Notes: generated by a model from the letters alone, not told the origin. 64,000 nucleotides of DNA from an uncultured Eubacteriales bacterium (GCA_900315425.1 OMZA01000002.1:62001-126000), one strand, 5' to 3'; positions 36,297 to 45,847 are shown, counted from the stretch's first letter. Made by a program: numbers and translations.

Positions 36297-37322
36297 ATGG
36301 CAAAAATAACAGTATTAGGCGCAGGTGGATGGGGAATTGCCCTGGCAGTTTTACTTCACAATAATGGTCACGAGGTAACTATATGGTCAGCTGTTGAAAG
36401 AGAAGTAAATGAAATAAATGAGACTAGAGAAAATAAAGTGAGTCTTCCGGGAATTGTTATTCCAGAGAAAATAAAAGTAAGTGGTGACTTAGATGAGTCT
36501 GTAAAAGACAGAGATGTGTTAGTAATGGCAGTTGCTTCAAAATTCACCAGATCAACAGCTGCAAGACTTAAAGGAAAGGTTTCAAAAGAACAGAAGATTG
36601 TTAATGTAGCTAAAGGTATTGAAGAAGATACACTTATGACATTAACAGATGTAATTGAAGATGAGATTGGAAAAGACATGGATGTGTGTGTTCTTTCCGG
36701 TCCAAGTCATGCTGAAGAAGTTGGTAAAGGACTTCCAACAACAGTGGTTGTGGGAGCAAAAACTAAAGAATCAGCTACATATCTTCAAAATATATTTATG
36801 TCTCCAGTGTTTAGAGTATATATAAGTTCTGATATTCTTGGTATAGAGCTAGGTGGTTCAATAAAAAATGTAATCGCTTTGGCAGCAGGTATGGCAGATG
36901 GACTGGGCTATGGCGATAATACAAAGGCTGCTCTTATAACAAGAGGTATCTCAGAGATAGCAAGACTTGGAACGGCAATGGGAGCAAAGCCGGTTACTCT
37001 TTACGGATTATCAGGAATTGGAGATCTTATTGTAACATGTGCATCTATGCATAGCCGTAACAGAAGAGCTGGAATTCTTATGGGTAAAGGATATACCATG
37101 AAGCAGGCTCAAGAGGAAGTACATATGGTTGTTGAAGGTGTGTATTCTGCAAAAGCAGCTAAGAAGCTTGCCGATAAATATAATATTGATATGCCTATTA
37201 TTCAGGGTGTAAATCAGATATTATTTGAAGATTTTAGTGCAGCAGAAGCTGTAAATGAATTAATGAACAGAGATAGAAAGATTGAAAATGCAGATGTTGA
37301 TTGGATTCCAATTAAACAATAA
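36297..37322 (+). CDS. gpsA: Glycerol-3-phosphate dehydrogenase (NAD(P)+)
   Basis: GpsA makes the glycerol-3-phosphate used by PlsY just upstream. The 341 residues have the N-terminal Rossmann motif LGAGGWGIALAVLL, the substrate lysine in KNVIALAAGMADGLGYGDNTKAALITRG, and the C-terminal region VVEGVYSAKA. GAGGAGA precedes the ATG. The der-plsY-gpsA order is standard in Clostridia. Confidence 0.96.
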   Translation: MAKITVLGAGGWGIALAVLLHNNGHEVTIWSAVEREVNEINETRENKVSLPGIVIPEKIKVSGDLDESVKDRDVLVMAVASKFTRSTAARLKGKVSKEQKIVNVAKGIEEDTLMTLTDVIEDEIGKDMDVCVLSGPSHAEEVGKGLPTTVVVGAKTKESATYLQNIFMSPVFRVYISSDILGIELGGSIKNVIALAAGMADGLGYGDNTKAALITRGISEIARLGTAMGAKPVTLYGLSGIGDLIVTCASMHSRNRRAGILMGKGYTMKQAQEEVHMVVEGVYSAKAAKKLADKYNIDMPIIQGVNQILFEDFSAAEAVNELMNRDRKIENADVDWIPIKQ

Positions 37323-37355
37323 CTAAAAAAGCATTTTTGAATATGAGATTAGATT

Positions 37356-39023
37356 ATGGAATTTTATTATATAGTTGTCGTTATCGTGATTCTTGTGGGC
37401 ATTTTTGCAGTTAACTCAGTAAAATATGCGAAACAGGAGTCGGAAAAATTAAAAAATAAAATAGAAAAAAATTGGGGTAAACCTAACAAAAGAAAATATG
37501 ATGAAAAAGATTTTAGAAAAATAAAGACATATTTTGAACGTCATAAGGATGATGTGGAATTTTATATTGATGATATTACCTGGCAGGATTTGGATATGGA
37601 CAGTGTTTTTAAAATGCTTAATAACACGTATTCATCTGTAGGTGAGGAATATCTCTACAACCTTCTTAGAACACCTGAGTTTAACCAGGAAAAACTAAAG
37701 ATTCGAAGTGATCTTGCAGATAAGTTTAGAGGTAATAAAGAAAAAACTTTCAATCTTCAGAAGATTTTTAGAAATCTTGGAAGAACAAAATCGATAGCCC
37801 TTTCTGAAGTTACAGATTCTTTTGATGGTATAAAAAAGGGTAGCAATATAAGACATATAATTCAGGACATTCTGTTTTTTCTATTTTTCATAACATTATT
37901 TTTCAAGCCAATAGTTGGTCTTATTGGCGTAATTGCTATGCTTGTTGTTAATATAAGTTCGTATTTTTCAAGCCAGACAGAATCTGGAGATTACATGATA
38001 TTTATAAAATATCTGGTGGATATGATGAAGTGTGGCAATGAAATACTTAAGGAAGATGTGGATTTTCTAGAGGACTATAACAAAATATTAAAGAAGGATA
38101 TTGATTCCTTAAAGGGAATTAATAAGAGACTTTGGCTTATTTCTTCAGGAAGTAGTGGGAATCTTCTTGAGGTTTTCATGGTATATATAAGAATGATTTT
38201 TCATGTGGATATTATAAAGTTTAATAATATAGCGGATCGAATAAAGGATAATGTAGATTCTATAGTAGAACTTTATACCACCTTAGGAATTATTGAATCG
38301 GATATTGCCATAGCATCCTTTAGAGAGATGGATGTTGTTAAATGTATTCCTGAATTTACCAAGACAAAGGTAATCGAAGGACAGGATATGTATCATCCAC
38401 TTATCGAAAAGCCTGTGGCAAACAGTATTGTCGAGAATAAATCTATACTTATCACAGGTTCTAATGCTTCAGGAAAATCAACATTTTTAAGAACTGTAGC
38501 TATTAATGGAATTCTAGCCCAGACTATTTATACCTGTACAGCTAAGAGTTTTAAAACATGTTTTTATAAGATAATATCATCTATGTCCTTGGCTGATAGC
38601 TTAAAGACAAAAGAAAGCTATTATATGGTGGAGATAAAATCTATCAAAAGAATTTTTGATTCCATGGGAGATGTGCCAATTCTATGTTTTGTAGATGAGG
38701 TCTTAAGAGGAACTAATACTGTTGAAAGAATTGCAGCTTCATCATATATTTTAAAAACTTTAGCTGATGGAAATTGTATGTGTTTTGCAGCGACTCACGA
38801 TATTGAGCTTACAGAGATTCTTGAAAATGTATTTTCAAATTATCATTTTACAGAAGAAGTTGAAGAAAATGACATACATTTTTCATATAAGATTCTTACA
38901 GGAAAAGCAACCAGCAGAAATGCAATTAAATTATTGCAGATTATGGGATTTGAGAAAAATATAGTAGACAATGCTATGAGTATGTCAGAAAGATTTGAAA
39001 ATTCAGGTCAGTGGAAGCTATAA
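37356..39023 (+). CDS. Membrane-anchored MutS-like ATPase
   Basis: The 555-residue protein starts with a membrane segment (FYYIVVVIVILVGIFAV) and has a second hydrophobic region at about residues 168-205 (ILFFLFFITLFFKPIVGLIGVIAMLVV). The C-terminal half is a MutS domain V ATPase with Walker A GSNASGKST (about residue 368), Walker B CFVDEVLRGTN (about 443) and the ATHDIEL switch. The N-terminal mismatch-recognition domain of MutS is absent, so it is not a mismatch repair enzyme of the usual kind. Related membrane MutS-like proteins occur in Clostridia and Bacteroidetes with no known role. A bidirectional terminator follows. Confidence 0.82.
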   Translation: MEFYYIVVVIVILVGIFAVNSVKYAKQESEKLKNKIEKNWGKPNKRKYDEKDFRKIKTYFERHKDDVEFYIDDITWQDLDMDSVFKMLNNTYSSVGEEYLYNLLRTPEFNQEKLKIRSDLADKFRGNKEKTFNLQKIFRNLGRTKSIALSEVTDSFDGIKKGSNIRHIIQDILFFLFFITLFFKPIVGLIGVIAMLVVNISSYFSSQTESGDYMIFIKYLVDMMKCGNEILKEDVDFLEDYNKILKKDIDSLKGINKRLWLISSGSSGNLLEVFMVYIRMIFHVDIIKFNNIADRIKDNVDSIVELYTTLGIIESDIAIASFREMDVVKCIPEFTKTKVIEGQDMYHPLIEKPVANSIVENKSILITGSNASGKSTFLRTVAINGILAQTIYTCTAKSFKTCFYKIISSMSLADSLKTKESYYMVEIKSIKRIFDSMGDVPILCFVDEVLRGTNTVERIAASSYILKTLADGNCMCFAATHDIELTEILENVFSNYHFTEEVEENDIHFSYKILTGKATSRNAIKLLQIMGFEKNIVDNAMSMSERFENSGQWKL

Positions 39024-39026
39024 AAA

Positions 39027-39052
39027 AAACACCATACATATGTATGGTGTTT
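39027..39052. terminator. Palindromic bidirectional terminator
   Basis: The 26-base palindrome centred at 39039/39040 (AAACACCATACAT and its complement) has A and T flanks and lies between the + strand MutS-like gene and the 3' end of the - strand tRNA gene. Confidence 0.78.
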
Positions 39053-39061
39053 GATATATAG

Positions 39062-39144
39062 TGCAGGTGGCGGGAGTTGAACCCGCACGATGTTGCCACC
39101 GGCAGATTTTGAGTCTGCTGCGTCTGCCATTCCGCCACACCTGC
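39062..39144 (-). tRNA. tRNA-Leu (anticodon CAA)
   Basis: The 83-base - strand sequence folds as a class II tRNA. The acceptor stem GCAGGTG (5' end at 39144) pairs with 39063-39069. The anticodon loop CTCAAAA carries CAA at 39109-39111, reading UUG leucine codons. A long variable arm and a T-arm with GGTTCAACTCC are present. CCA is not encoded. It stands alone. Confidence 0.95.
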
Positions 39145-39160
39145 TTGTGACACAATGGCT

Positions 39161-39189
39161 ATTTTATCATTACATAAAAGTATTGTCAA
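39161..39189 (-). promoter_or_regulatory. Promoter of tRNA-Leu
   Basis: On the - strand a perfect TTGACA (39184-39189) is separated by 17 bases from TAAAAT (39161-39166), 17 bases before the mature tRNA 5' end. Confidence 0.82.
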
Positions 39190-39217
39190 TAAATAAAATT
39201 AACGGAAGGACAGTGTT

Positions 39218-39562
39218 ATGGATTGTAGAGAGTTTAGAAGTAAAATACCGGATTTTGTAAATGGTACAATAGAGCCAAGCTGTCTTGATGAATTTTTAAA
39301 TCATGCAAAGAACTGTTCTGATTGTATGGATGAAATGGAAATCAACTATATGATTAATACAGGTCTTGAAAAAATTGAAGATAATGACAGGGATTCCTAT
39401 AACATAAAGGAAGATTTGCAAAAGCAATTAGAGATCTACAAAAAAAAGGCAGATGAATATTTTAGAATTAAACTTGCCAAGAAGGGATTATTCGTCCTTT
39501 CGGAGATGGTGGCAGTAATTATGGCAATTATAGAAATAGTTAGATTATTCTTTTTTTATTAA
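39218..39562 (+). CDS. Small membrane protein with anti-sigma-like zinc finger
   Basis: The 114-residue protein has an N-terminal putative zinc-finger of the zf-HC2 kind: DCREFRSKIPDFVNG, then LNHAKNCSDC giving the HxxxCxxC signature. A coiled-coil-like middle leads to one C-terminal membrane helix (EMVAVIMAIIEIVRLFFF). Such proteins usually act as anti-sigma factors, but no sigma factor gene is adjacent. It lies 11 bases before polA and may be co-transcribed with it. Confidence 0.72.
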   Translation: MDCREFRSKIPDFVNGTIEPSCLDEFLNHAKNCSDCMDEMEINYMINTGLEKIEDNDRDSYNIKEDLQKQLEIYKKKADEYFRIKLAKKGLFVLSEMVAVIMAIIEIVRLFFFY

Positions 39563-39573
39563 TGGAGTAGGTA

Positions 39574-42219
39574 ATGGAAAAAAAATTAGTTTTAATAGAT
39601 GGACATAGTATTTTGAATAGAGCATTTTATGGAGTTCCAGACCTTACAGATTCAGAGGGACATCATACAAATGCGGTATATGGATTTTTAAATATTATGT
39701 TTAAAATATTTGATACAGAACAGCCAACAGATGTGGTGGTGGCATTTGATGTAAACAAACCAACTTTTAGACATGAGGCATTTGATACATATAAAGGTAC
39801 TAGAAAGCCTATGCCTGAAGAATTAAGAGAACAGGTGCCTCTTATGAAAAAAGTTCTTAAAACCATGAATATAAAGGTTACAGAGCTTCCTGGTTATGAA
39901 GCAGACGATGTTTTAGGAACCCTGGCTAAACGCGGGGAAAAAGAAAACATGAAGGTATCTGTTATAACCGGAGACAGAGATTTATTACAGTTAGCCACAG
40001 ATAATATTCTGATTAGAATTCCTAAAACTAAAAAAGGTGGAACAGAGATAGAAGACTATTATGCAAAAGATGTGAAGGAAAAGTATCTTGTTACGCCTGA
40101 GGAATTCATAGATGTTAAAGCATTAATGGGTGATACATCTGATAATATCCCCGGTGTTCCTTCAGTGGGTGAAAAAACAGCAACAAAATTAATTGCACAA
40201 TATCATTCTATAGAGAATTTATATGAGCATCTTGATGAGGTAACAAGGCCCAAACTGCATGCAGCCTTAAAAGAAAACAAACAATCGGCAATAGATAGCA
40301 AATGGCTGGCCACAATTAATATAGATTCTCCAGTGGAGATAGATTTTAATGAAACAGTTTTAGGGGATATGTTTAATTCAGATGCCTATGATCTCATGAA
40401 AAAGTTAGGATTCAAGAGTCTTTTAAAGAGATTTGATGGAGATGTAGAAAAAATATCTGAATACAAGCCTATAACAAATATTATTTCTGACCTGGCAGAA
40501 GCCGGAAAGGTTATAGATAGGGCATTAAATGAAAATGTAGGTATATATCTGGTTTCTGAAAATGAAGAGATTCTGGGGTTGGTTGTAGCATTTTCAAAAG
40601 AAGAAATATACATAATCCAAAAGGAATGGTTTATAACAGAGGATTTTCTTAAGGATGGCTTGAGCAAGATATTATTTAGTAAAAATAATAAAGTATTCAT
40701 AACGAAGTTAAAGCAACATTTAAAATTCGTTGAATGTACTGAGGACATTCATAAAGGAACCATATTTGATGCAGAGATAGCCGCATATCTTATAGATCCT
40801 TTAAAATCTGAATATAATTATGAAGATTTATCTGAATATGCAGAAGTTCAGGTGCCTTTTAGAAGTGAGTTAATCGGTAAGAAAAAACTTGTAGAGGTTA
40901 AGGAGGAAAATGTAGACAATTACAATACATTCATAGCATTAACAGCCCTTATACCTATGTTGGCTTCTGAGAATCTTATTAAGAAATTGGAAGAATATAA
41001 TGAGATGCATTTGTTTGAGGACGTGGAGATGCCTTTGATATATTCTCTTAATAGAATGGAGAAATATGGTGTAAAGGTGGAAAAACAGGAACTTGCTGAC
41101 TATTCAAAAGTTTTAGGAGATAAAATAGATATACTAACTGACAGAATATATAAGGGAGCAGGCAAGGAATTTAATATAAACTCACCAAAACAGTTGGGAA
41201 TGATTTTGTTTGAAGATATGGGGATTCCAGGAGGAAAGAAGACAAAGACAGGTTATTCCACATCTGCTGAAGTATTGGAGAAGCTTTCCATAGATTATCC
41301 CTTTGTAAAAGATGTGTTGGAATATCGACAGTTATCTAAATTAAAATCCACCTATGCAGACGGTTTGGTTAACTATATTGGAGATGATGGAAGAATTCAT
41401 GGAACATTTAATCAGACAGTAACTGCTACAGGAAGAATTAGCTCTACAGAGCCTAATTTACAGAATATTCCAATTAGAATGGAGATGGGTAAACTTTTTA
41501 GAAAGGTATTTGTTCCTGAAGATGGATATGTGTTTATAGATGCAGATTACTCTCAGATAGAACTTAGAATACTTGCTAGCATTTCAGAAGATGAAAATCT
41601 TATTGAAGCATATAAGAGTCATGAAGATATTCATAGAATAACTGCATCAAAGGTATTTGACACACCATTTGAAGAGGTTACTGATCTTCAAAGACGAAAT
41701 GCCAAGGCAGTTAATTTTGGAATAGTATATGGTATTAGTTCTTTTGGACTTAGTAATGATATAGGTATTTCCAGAAAACAGGCTAAAGAATATATTGATC
41801 AATATTTTGCCACATATCCTGGAATTAAAAAATTTTTAGATGATACTGTAAGCCATGCTAAGGAAAATGGTTATGTAGTTACATTAATGGGTCGAAGACG
41901 TCCGATACCTAATTTAAAATCCAGCAATTTTATGGAGAGACAGTTTGGAGAGAGAGTAGCTATGAACTCGCCGATTCAAGGTACAGCGGCGGATATTATG
42001 AAAGTTGCCATGATAAATGTTGATGCAGAACTTCGAAAAAGAAATCTTGCTTCTAGAATTGTTCTACAGGTTCATGATGAACTTCTTATAGAAACTAAGA
42101 TTGGGGAAGAACAGGAAGTAAAAGAAATTATCATGGATAAAATGAAACATGCTATGGATCTTAAAGTACCAATGGAAATTGGTTTTGGTATTGGTGGGAA
42201 TTGGCTAGATGCACACTAA
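39574..42219 (+). CDS. polA: DNA polymerase I
   Basis: The 881-residue enzyme comprises a 5'-3' exonuclease domain (about 1-290; GYEADDVLGTLA, DTSDNIPGVPSVGEKTA), a middle domain with the 3'-5' exonuclease fold, and a family A polymerase domain with motif A DADYSQIELRILA, motif B RRNAKAVNFGIVYGIS and motif C QVHDELLIE. The proofreading active site looks lost: the DxE motif is missing (VGIYLVSENEE in its place) and the final Asp is gone, as in Bacillus and Thermus PolA. GGAG precedes the start. coaE follows 19 bases later. Confidence 0.95.
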   Translation: MEKKLVLIDGHSILNRAFYGVPDLTDSEGHHTNAVYGFLNIMFKIFDTEQPTDVVVAFDVNKPTFRHEAFDTYKGTRKPMPEELREQVPLMKKVLKTMNIKVTELPGYEADDVLGTLAKRGEKENMKVSVITGDRDLLQLATDNILIRIPKTKKGGTEIEDYYAKDVKEKYLVTPEEFIDVKALMGDTSDNIPGVPSVGEKTATKLIAQYHSIENLYEHLDEVTRPKLHAALKENKQSAIDSKWLATINIDSPVEIDFNETVLGDMFNSDAYDLMKKLGFKSLLKRFDGDVEKISEYKPITNIISDLAEAGKVIDRALNENVGIYLVSENEEILGLVVAFSKEEIYIIQKEWFITEDFLKDGLSKILFSKNNKVFITKLKQHLKFVECTEDIHKGTIFDAEIAAYLIDPLKSEYNYEDLSEYAEVQVPFRSELIGKKKLVEVKEENVDNYNTFIALTALIPMLASENLIKKLEEYNEMHLFEDVEMPLIYSLNRMEKYGVKVEKQELADYSKVLGDKIDILTDRIYKGAGKEFNINSPKQLGMILFEDMGIPGGKKTKTGYSTSAEVLEKLSIDYPFVKDVLEYRQLSKLKSTYADGLVNYIGDDGRIHGTFNQTVTATGRISSTEPNLQNIPIRMEMGKLFRKVFVPEDGYVFIDADYSQIELRILASISEDENLIEAYKSHEDIHRITASKVFDTPFEEVTDLQRRNAKAVNFGIVYGISSFGLSNDIGISRKQAKEYIDQYFATYPGIKKFLDDTVSHAKENGYVVTLMGRRRPIPNLKSSNFMERQFGERVAMNSPIQGTAADIMKVAMINVDAELRKRNLASRIVLQVHDELLIETKIGEEQEVKEIIMDKMKHAMDLKVPMEIGFGIGGNWLDAH

Positions 42220-42238
42220 TTGAGGATAGGATTATAAT

Positions 42239-42829
42239 ATGATTATTGGTATTACAGGTGGTATTGGTACGGGGAAGAGTACAGTTTTAAAAATTCTAAA
42301 AAAAGAATATGATTTTAAAGTTTATGAATCAGATAAGGTGGCCCATGAACTTATGCAAACGGGTTATCCCGTCTATGAAGCTGTTGTATCTGAATTTGGG
42401 AAAGATATTTTAGATGAGTTTTTGAATATAGACAGAAAAAAACTTGGAGCTATTGTTTTTAATGATAAGGAAAAATTATTAAAGATAAATGCATTAACTC
42501 ATCCGGCAGTAATAGCAGAAATAGATAAAAGAATAGATATGGAAATGAAAAATGGACATAAAGATTTTGTTATAGAATCAGCACTTCTTCTAGAAACAGA
42601 TTTGGCTGAAATATGTGATAAAATATGGTATATTTATTCTAGCGAAGAAATTAGAATTAAACGCTTAATAGAGGGCAGAAATATGACCAGAGAAAAGGTA
42701 GCCCATATCATGAAGAATCAATGGAATGAAGAGCGTTATAAAGAAATGTGTGATGCAGTCATCGATAATAGTGGGGACATAGATGACACACGTACACAGA
42801 TTGATAAAATTCTAAATGGGTATGTATAA
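42239..42829 (+). CDS. coaE: Dephospho-CoA kinase
   Basis: CoaE phosphorylates dephospho-CoA in the last step of CoA synthesis. The 196-residue protein has the P-loop GITGGIGTGKST at the N-terminus and the conserved DKVAHELM and THPAV segments. polA-coaE adjacency is common in bacteria. Confidence 0.94.
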   Translation: MIIGITGGIGTGKSTVLKILKKEYDFKVYESDKVAHELMQTGYPVYEAVVSEFGKDILDEFLNIDRKKLGAIVFNDKEKLLKINALTHPAVIAEIDKRIDMEMKNGHKDFVIESALLLETDLAEICDKIWYIYSSEEIRIKRLIEGRNMTREKVAHIMKNQWNEERYKEMCDAVIDNSGDIDDTRTQIDKILNGYV

Positions 42830-42861
42830 AGAATAGGGATAGGAGAAGGAAGAAGGTAATT

Positions 42862-43662
42862 ATGGAGATTCAATTATGGAGGGATTTATTAGATCCATAC
42901 CAGTTAGCTATAGATGAGCTAATGGTAAAATTTAAATTTGTAATTAAGGAATATAGAAGCAGGGGAATGTACTGTCCTATAGAGGCCGTTAACGGTCGTG
43001 TTAAAAAGATATCAAGTATTTTGGAAAAAATGAGAAAGAAAAATCTTGATTTTGATGATATAGAAGATGGTATAGAAGATATTGCTGGTATTAGAATTAT
43101 ATGTCAGTTCGTTGAAGATATTGATGCTGTGGTTAATATGATAAAAAACAGAACAGATATGATGGTTAAAACAGAAAAGGACTATATTAATAATCCTAAA
43201 GCCAGTGGTTATAGAAGTTATCACATGATTGTTTATTATGATGTAATGACAATTAATGGAACTAAAAGGTTAAAGGTAGAACTTCAGATAAGAACACTTG
43301 CCATGAATTTCTGGGCAACAATAGAACATTCTTTAAAATATAAATATAGACATAATATTCCTGAAGAAATTAAGGATAAACTTACAGAAGCTGCTCAAGC
43401 TGTTGTGAAATTAGACAAAGAAATGTCTGCTGTAAGAGATGAGATAACAGATGCTCAGAACTTATTCCAGCAAAAAGCAAACCTTGTTGCAGAGATTCTT
43501 AATACAATAGAGAATTTGTACAGCCTTGCCAATAAAAGAGAAATTATTAAGATCCAAGATGAATTTTACATGATTTACAAACAGGATGATATTGATAAAC
43601 TTAGGAAATTCAGTAGAGAGCTGGATTTTATAGCTGAAGGATACAGAGCCCAGGGAATATGA
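42862..43662 (+). CDS. Small alarmone synthetase (RelQ/YjbM-like GTP pyrophosphokinase)
   Basis: The 266-residue protein contains only the RelA/SpoT synthetase domain: DIAGIRIICQFVEDI, KASGYRSYHMIVYY and KVELQIRTLAMNFWATIEHSLKYK, which are the ATP and GTP binding motifs. The HD hydrolase and regulatory ACT/TGS domains are absent, so it belongs to the small alarmone synthetases that make (p)ppGpp in stress. A strong purine-rich ribosome binding site precedes ATG 42862. It overlaps the following pseudouridine synthase gene by four bases. Confidence 0.9.
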   Translation: MEIQLWRDLLDPYQLAIDELMVKFKFVIKEYRSRGMYCPIEAVNGRVKKISSILEKMRKKNLDFDDIEDGIEDIAGIRIICQFVEDIDAVVNMIKNRTDMMVKTEKDYINNPKASGYRSYHMIVYYDVMTINGTKRLKVELQIRTLAMNFWATIEHSLKYKYRHNIPEEIKDKLTEAAQAVVKLDKEMSAVRDEITDAQNLFQQKANLVAEILNTIENLYSLANKREIIKIQDEFYMIYKQDDIDKLRKFSRELDFIAEGYRAQGI

Positions 43663-44363
43663 GAATAGACAAGTATTTATGTGAGTTAAATAAGGGAACC
43701 AGAAAAGAAGTTAAAGAGTATATAAAAAAAGGACAGATCAGGGTTAACGGTAATATTGTAAAAGATCCAGGATATAAGGTGGATGAAAATAATGACACAG
43801 TTGAGTTTATTAATGAAATTTTGACATATAACAAGTTTGTGTATTATATGTTAAATAAACCGGCTGGTGTGGTATCTGCCACAGAGGATAAGCATGATAA
43901 AACCGTTATCGATTTGATAAAGCCGGAGGACATGAGACCGGGATTGTTTCCGGTAGGGAGACTTGATAAAGATACCGTAGGACTTTTACTTATAAGCAAC
44001 GATGGTGAGTTAGCTCATAATCTTTTATCGCCCACAAAACATGTAGATAAAACCTATTTTGTAAAGGTGAAAGGTGCGTTAAAACAAGAACATGTTGAAA
44101 TGTTTAGACAGGGTTTGCAGTTAAGTGATTTTATTACTAAACCTGCAATATTAGAAATTGTTAGTACAGGTGAGCAGTCCAGTGCTAAAGTTACCATAAA
44201 GGAAGGTAAATTCCATCAGGTAAAAAGGATGTTTGCCAAGATTGGCACAGAAGTGGTGTACTTAGAAAGAATTCAAATGGCAAATTTGAAATTGGATGAA
44301 CATCTTTTGCAAGGTGAATATAGAGCTTTAAGAAATGATGAATTAAGCAAGCTATTAGATTAA
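43659..44363 (+). CDS. RsuA/RluB-type pseudouridine synthase
   Basis: The 234-residue protein has an N-terminal S4 RNA-binding domain (MRIDKYLCELNKGTRKEVKEYIKKG) and a catalytic domain with the invariant Asp in VGRLDKDTVGLLL. KPAGVVSAT and FHQVKRMF are family motifs. The target is probably 16S rRNA U516 (RsuA) by similarity, but RluB-like activity cannot be excluded. It is coupled to the alarmone synthetase through ATGA. Confidence 0.88.
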   Translation: MRIDKYLCELNKGTRKEVKEYIKKGQIRVNGNIVKDPGYKVDENNDTVEFINEILTYNKFVYYMLNKPAGVVSATEDKHDKTVIDLIKPEDMRPGLFPVGRLDKDTVGLLLISNDGELAHNLLSPTKHVDKTYFVKVKGALKQEHVEMFRQGLQLSDFITKPAILEIVSTGEQSSAKVTIKEGKFHQVKRMFAKIGTEVVYLERIQMANLKLDEHLLQGEYRALRNDELSKLLD

Positions 44364-44376
44364 ACATATTAAGGAA

Positions 44377-44412
44377 GAAGAGGCTGTCCATTGAGACAAC
44401 CTCTTCTCTTTA
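44377..44412. terminator. Bidirectional terminator between pseudouridine synthase and amylase genes
   Basis: GAAGAGGCTGTC (44377-44388) pairs with GACAACCTCTTC (44395-44406) with one mismatch. A-rich and T-rich flanks fit termination from both directions. Confidence 0.75.
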
Positions 44413-45705
44413 TACCAGGATTATGATCGGATATCCTCTATAGGATAAGATTCCTTCGTAGACATCTACATCTTCATAATTTATGGCATTTTTGTATGTT
44501 CCATCTTCTAATGGAACAGATACAGCCTTAGAAACGGATGTGGTTGAGAAAATACCTATGGCCTTCTTATGATTGCAGGCTGAATCTTTATATGCTTCAT
44601 AGGTAGCTAAAATAATATCATTTCCTACTACCTTTGAAGTAAAGAAACTATTAGTAAATATAGAATCCCTTTTAATATCACTTAAAGATTTTACAAAAGA
44701 TGAGATATCTTTACCGGTATTAAAATCTACAGTATCCAAATCAAATAGTGTTGGGTGATGGGTTACACAGAATTCCTCACCTGCATATAACATTACGATT
44801 CCCTTTTGAAAATAATTCCATGCCATCCAGTTTAGCAAAACGTTGTCATTGGGAATCATTGCAGCAGCTCTAGGTCTGTCGTGATTTTCCAAACATCTGA
44901 GTTTGCAATAGTTAGCAGGATAAATAACCTCCTGAGTATTTACTTTACTTAAGTATTGCTTCAAGCAACCATCGCCTGTAATAGCATTTTTCATATACGG
45001 ATAGACATCATAATCGTAGCAAATATCAAAGGCTTGATATATTTCGCTGTCTGACAATGCTGTTATATTGTTTTTTCTGAGATACTCAATAAATGAATAT
45101 TCAATGGATTCAGATAACCACACACATTCCGGATTTACCTTAGATACTTCGGTTCTGGCCAATAACCAAAAATCCAGTGGAATCATAGGTGCTACATCGC
45201 ATCTAAAACCGTCAACATATTTTGCCCACATTTTTAAAGTGTCTATTTGGTAATCCCATAAGTCCTTATTGTTGTAGTCCAAATCAATTACATCCCACCA
45301 GTCGCCTACACGATTGCCAAAATTACCATCGTCTTTTTTATAGAACCATTCAGGATGTTCTTTGGCCAATACAGAGTCCGGTGAAGTATGATTATATACA
45401 ACATCAATCATTAGCTTCATACCAGCTTCGTGAATTGCATTTGATAAACTTATGAAATCTTCCATAGTTCCTTGTACCGGGTCAATACCACGGTAATCCT
45501 TAATAGCATAAGGTGACCCCATAGAACCTTTCCTGTTGACCTTTCCACTAGGCTGTACAGGTAAAAGATAAATATAATCAACTCCCAGAGATTTAATTCT
45601 ATCCAGGTCATTTTCAACAGATTTAAATGTTCCATCTTTATAATTTCGGGTGAAAATCTGATAAATAACCTGATTTCGTAGTTTTGTGCTTGTGTCTTTT
45701 GCCAT
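44410..45705 (-). CDS. Cytoplasmic alpha-amylase family (GH13) glycosidase
   Basis: The 431-residue enzyme is a GH13 (beta/alpha)8 barrel: QIFTRNYKDGTF at the N-terminus, DVVYNHTSPDS (region I), GFRCDVAPMIP with the nucleophile Asp (region II), CVWLSESIE with the acid Glu (region III) and ENHDRPRAA (region IV). There is no signal peptide, so it acts on intracellular alpha-glucans or maltodextrins. GGAGG precedes the start. It is alone on the - strand with its own promoter. The exact specificity within GH13 is not clear. Confidence 0.88.
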   Translation of the reverse strand: MAKDTSTKLRNQVIYQIFTRNYKDGTFKSVENDLDRIKSLGVDYIYLLPVQPSGKVNRKGSMGSPYAIKDYRGIDPVQGTMEDFISLSNAIHEAGMKLMIDVVYNHTSPDSVLAKEHPEWFYKKDDGNFGNRVGDWWDVIDLDYNNKDLWDYQIDTLKMWAKYVDGFRCDVAPMIPLDFWLLARTEVSKVNPECVWLSESIEYSFIEYLRKNNITALSDSEIYQAFDICYDYDVYPYMKNAITGDGCLKQYLSKVNTQEVIYPANYCKLRCLENHDRPRAAAMIPNDNVLLNWMAWNYFQKGIVMLYAGEEFCVTHHPTLFDLDTVDFNTGKDISSFVKSLSDIKRDSIFTNSFFTSKVVGNDIILATYEAYKDSACNHKKAIGIFSTTSVSKAVSVPLEDGTYKNAINYEDVDVYEGILSYRGYPIIILV

Positions 45706-45758
45706 TAAATACCTCCAAATTCCTCTAAAATCATCTCAAAAACGTCATTGTTAGTATA

Positions 45759-45787
45759 ATTATAGCAAGGTAAAAAAATAATGTAAA
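45759..45787 (-). promoter_or_regulatory. Promoter of the amylase gene
   Basis: On the - strand TTTACA (45782-45787), 17 bases, then a perfect TATAAT (45759-45764). No clear catabolite-response element is seen. Confidence 0.72.
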
Positions 45788-45812
45788 TTAGATTATATAT
45801 AGGATATCTGTA

Positions 45813-45841
45813 TTGGCAGTTTTTGGAAAATGTATTATAAT
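45813..45841 (+). promoter_or_regulatory. Promoter of the structured RNA upstream of the reverse transcriptase
   Basis: TTGGCA (45813-45818), a 17-base spacer and a perfect TATAAT (45836-45841). Transcription should begin near 45848, within the left arm of the closing stem of the RNA. Confidence 0.8.
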
Positions 45842-45847
45842 TACTGT

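Noticed and set aside
38974..39189. Open frame of 71 codons on the - strand
   Set aside because: It covers tRNA-Leu and the terminator and has no ribosome binding site or family resemblance.
39574..42219. Loss of proofreading in PolA as a notable defect
   Set aside because: A degenerate 3'-5' exonuclease site is normal in Gram-positive and Thermus PolA, so it is recorded in the annotation but is not unusual.
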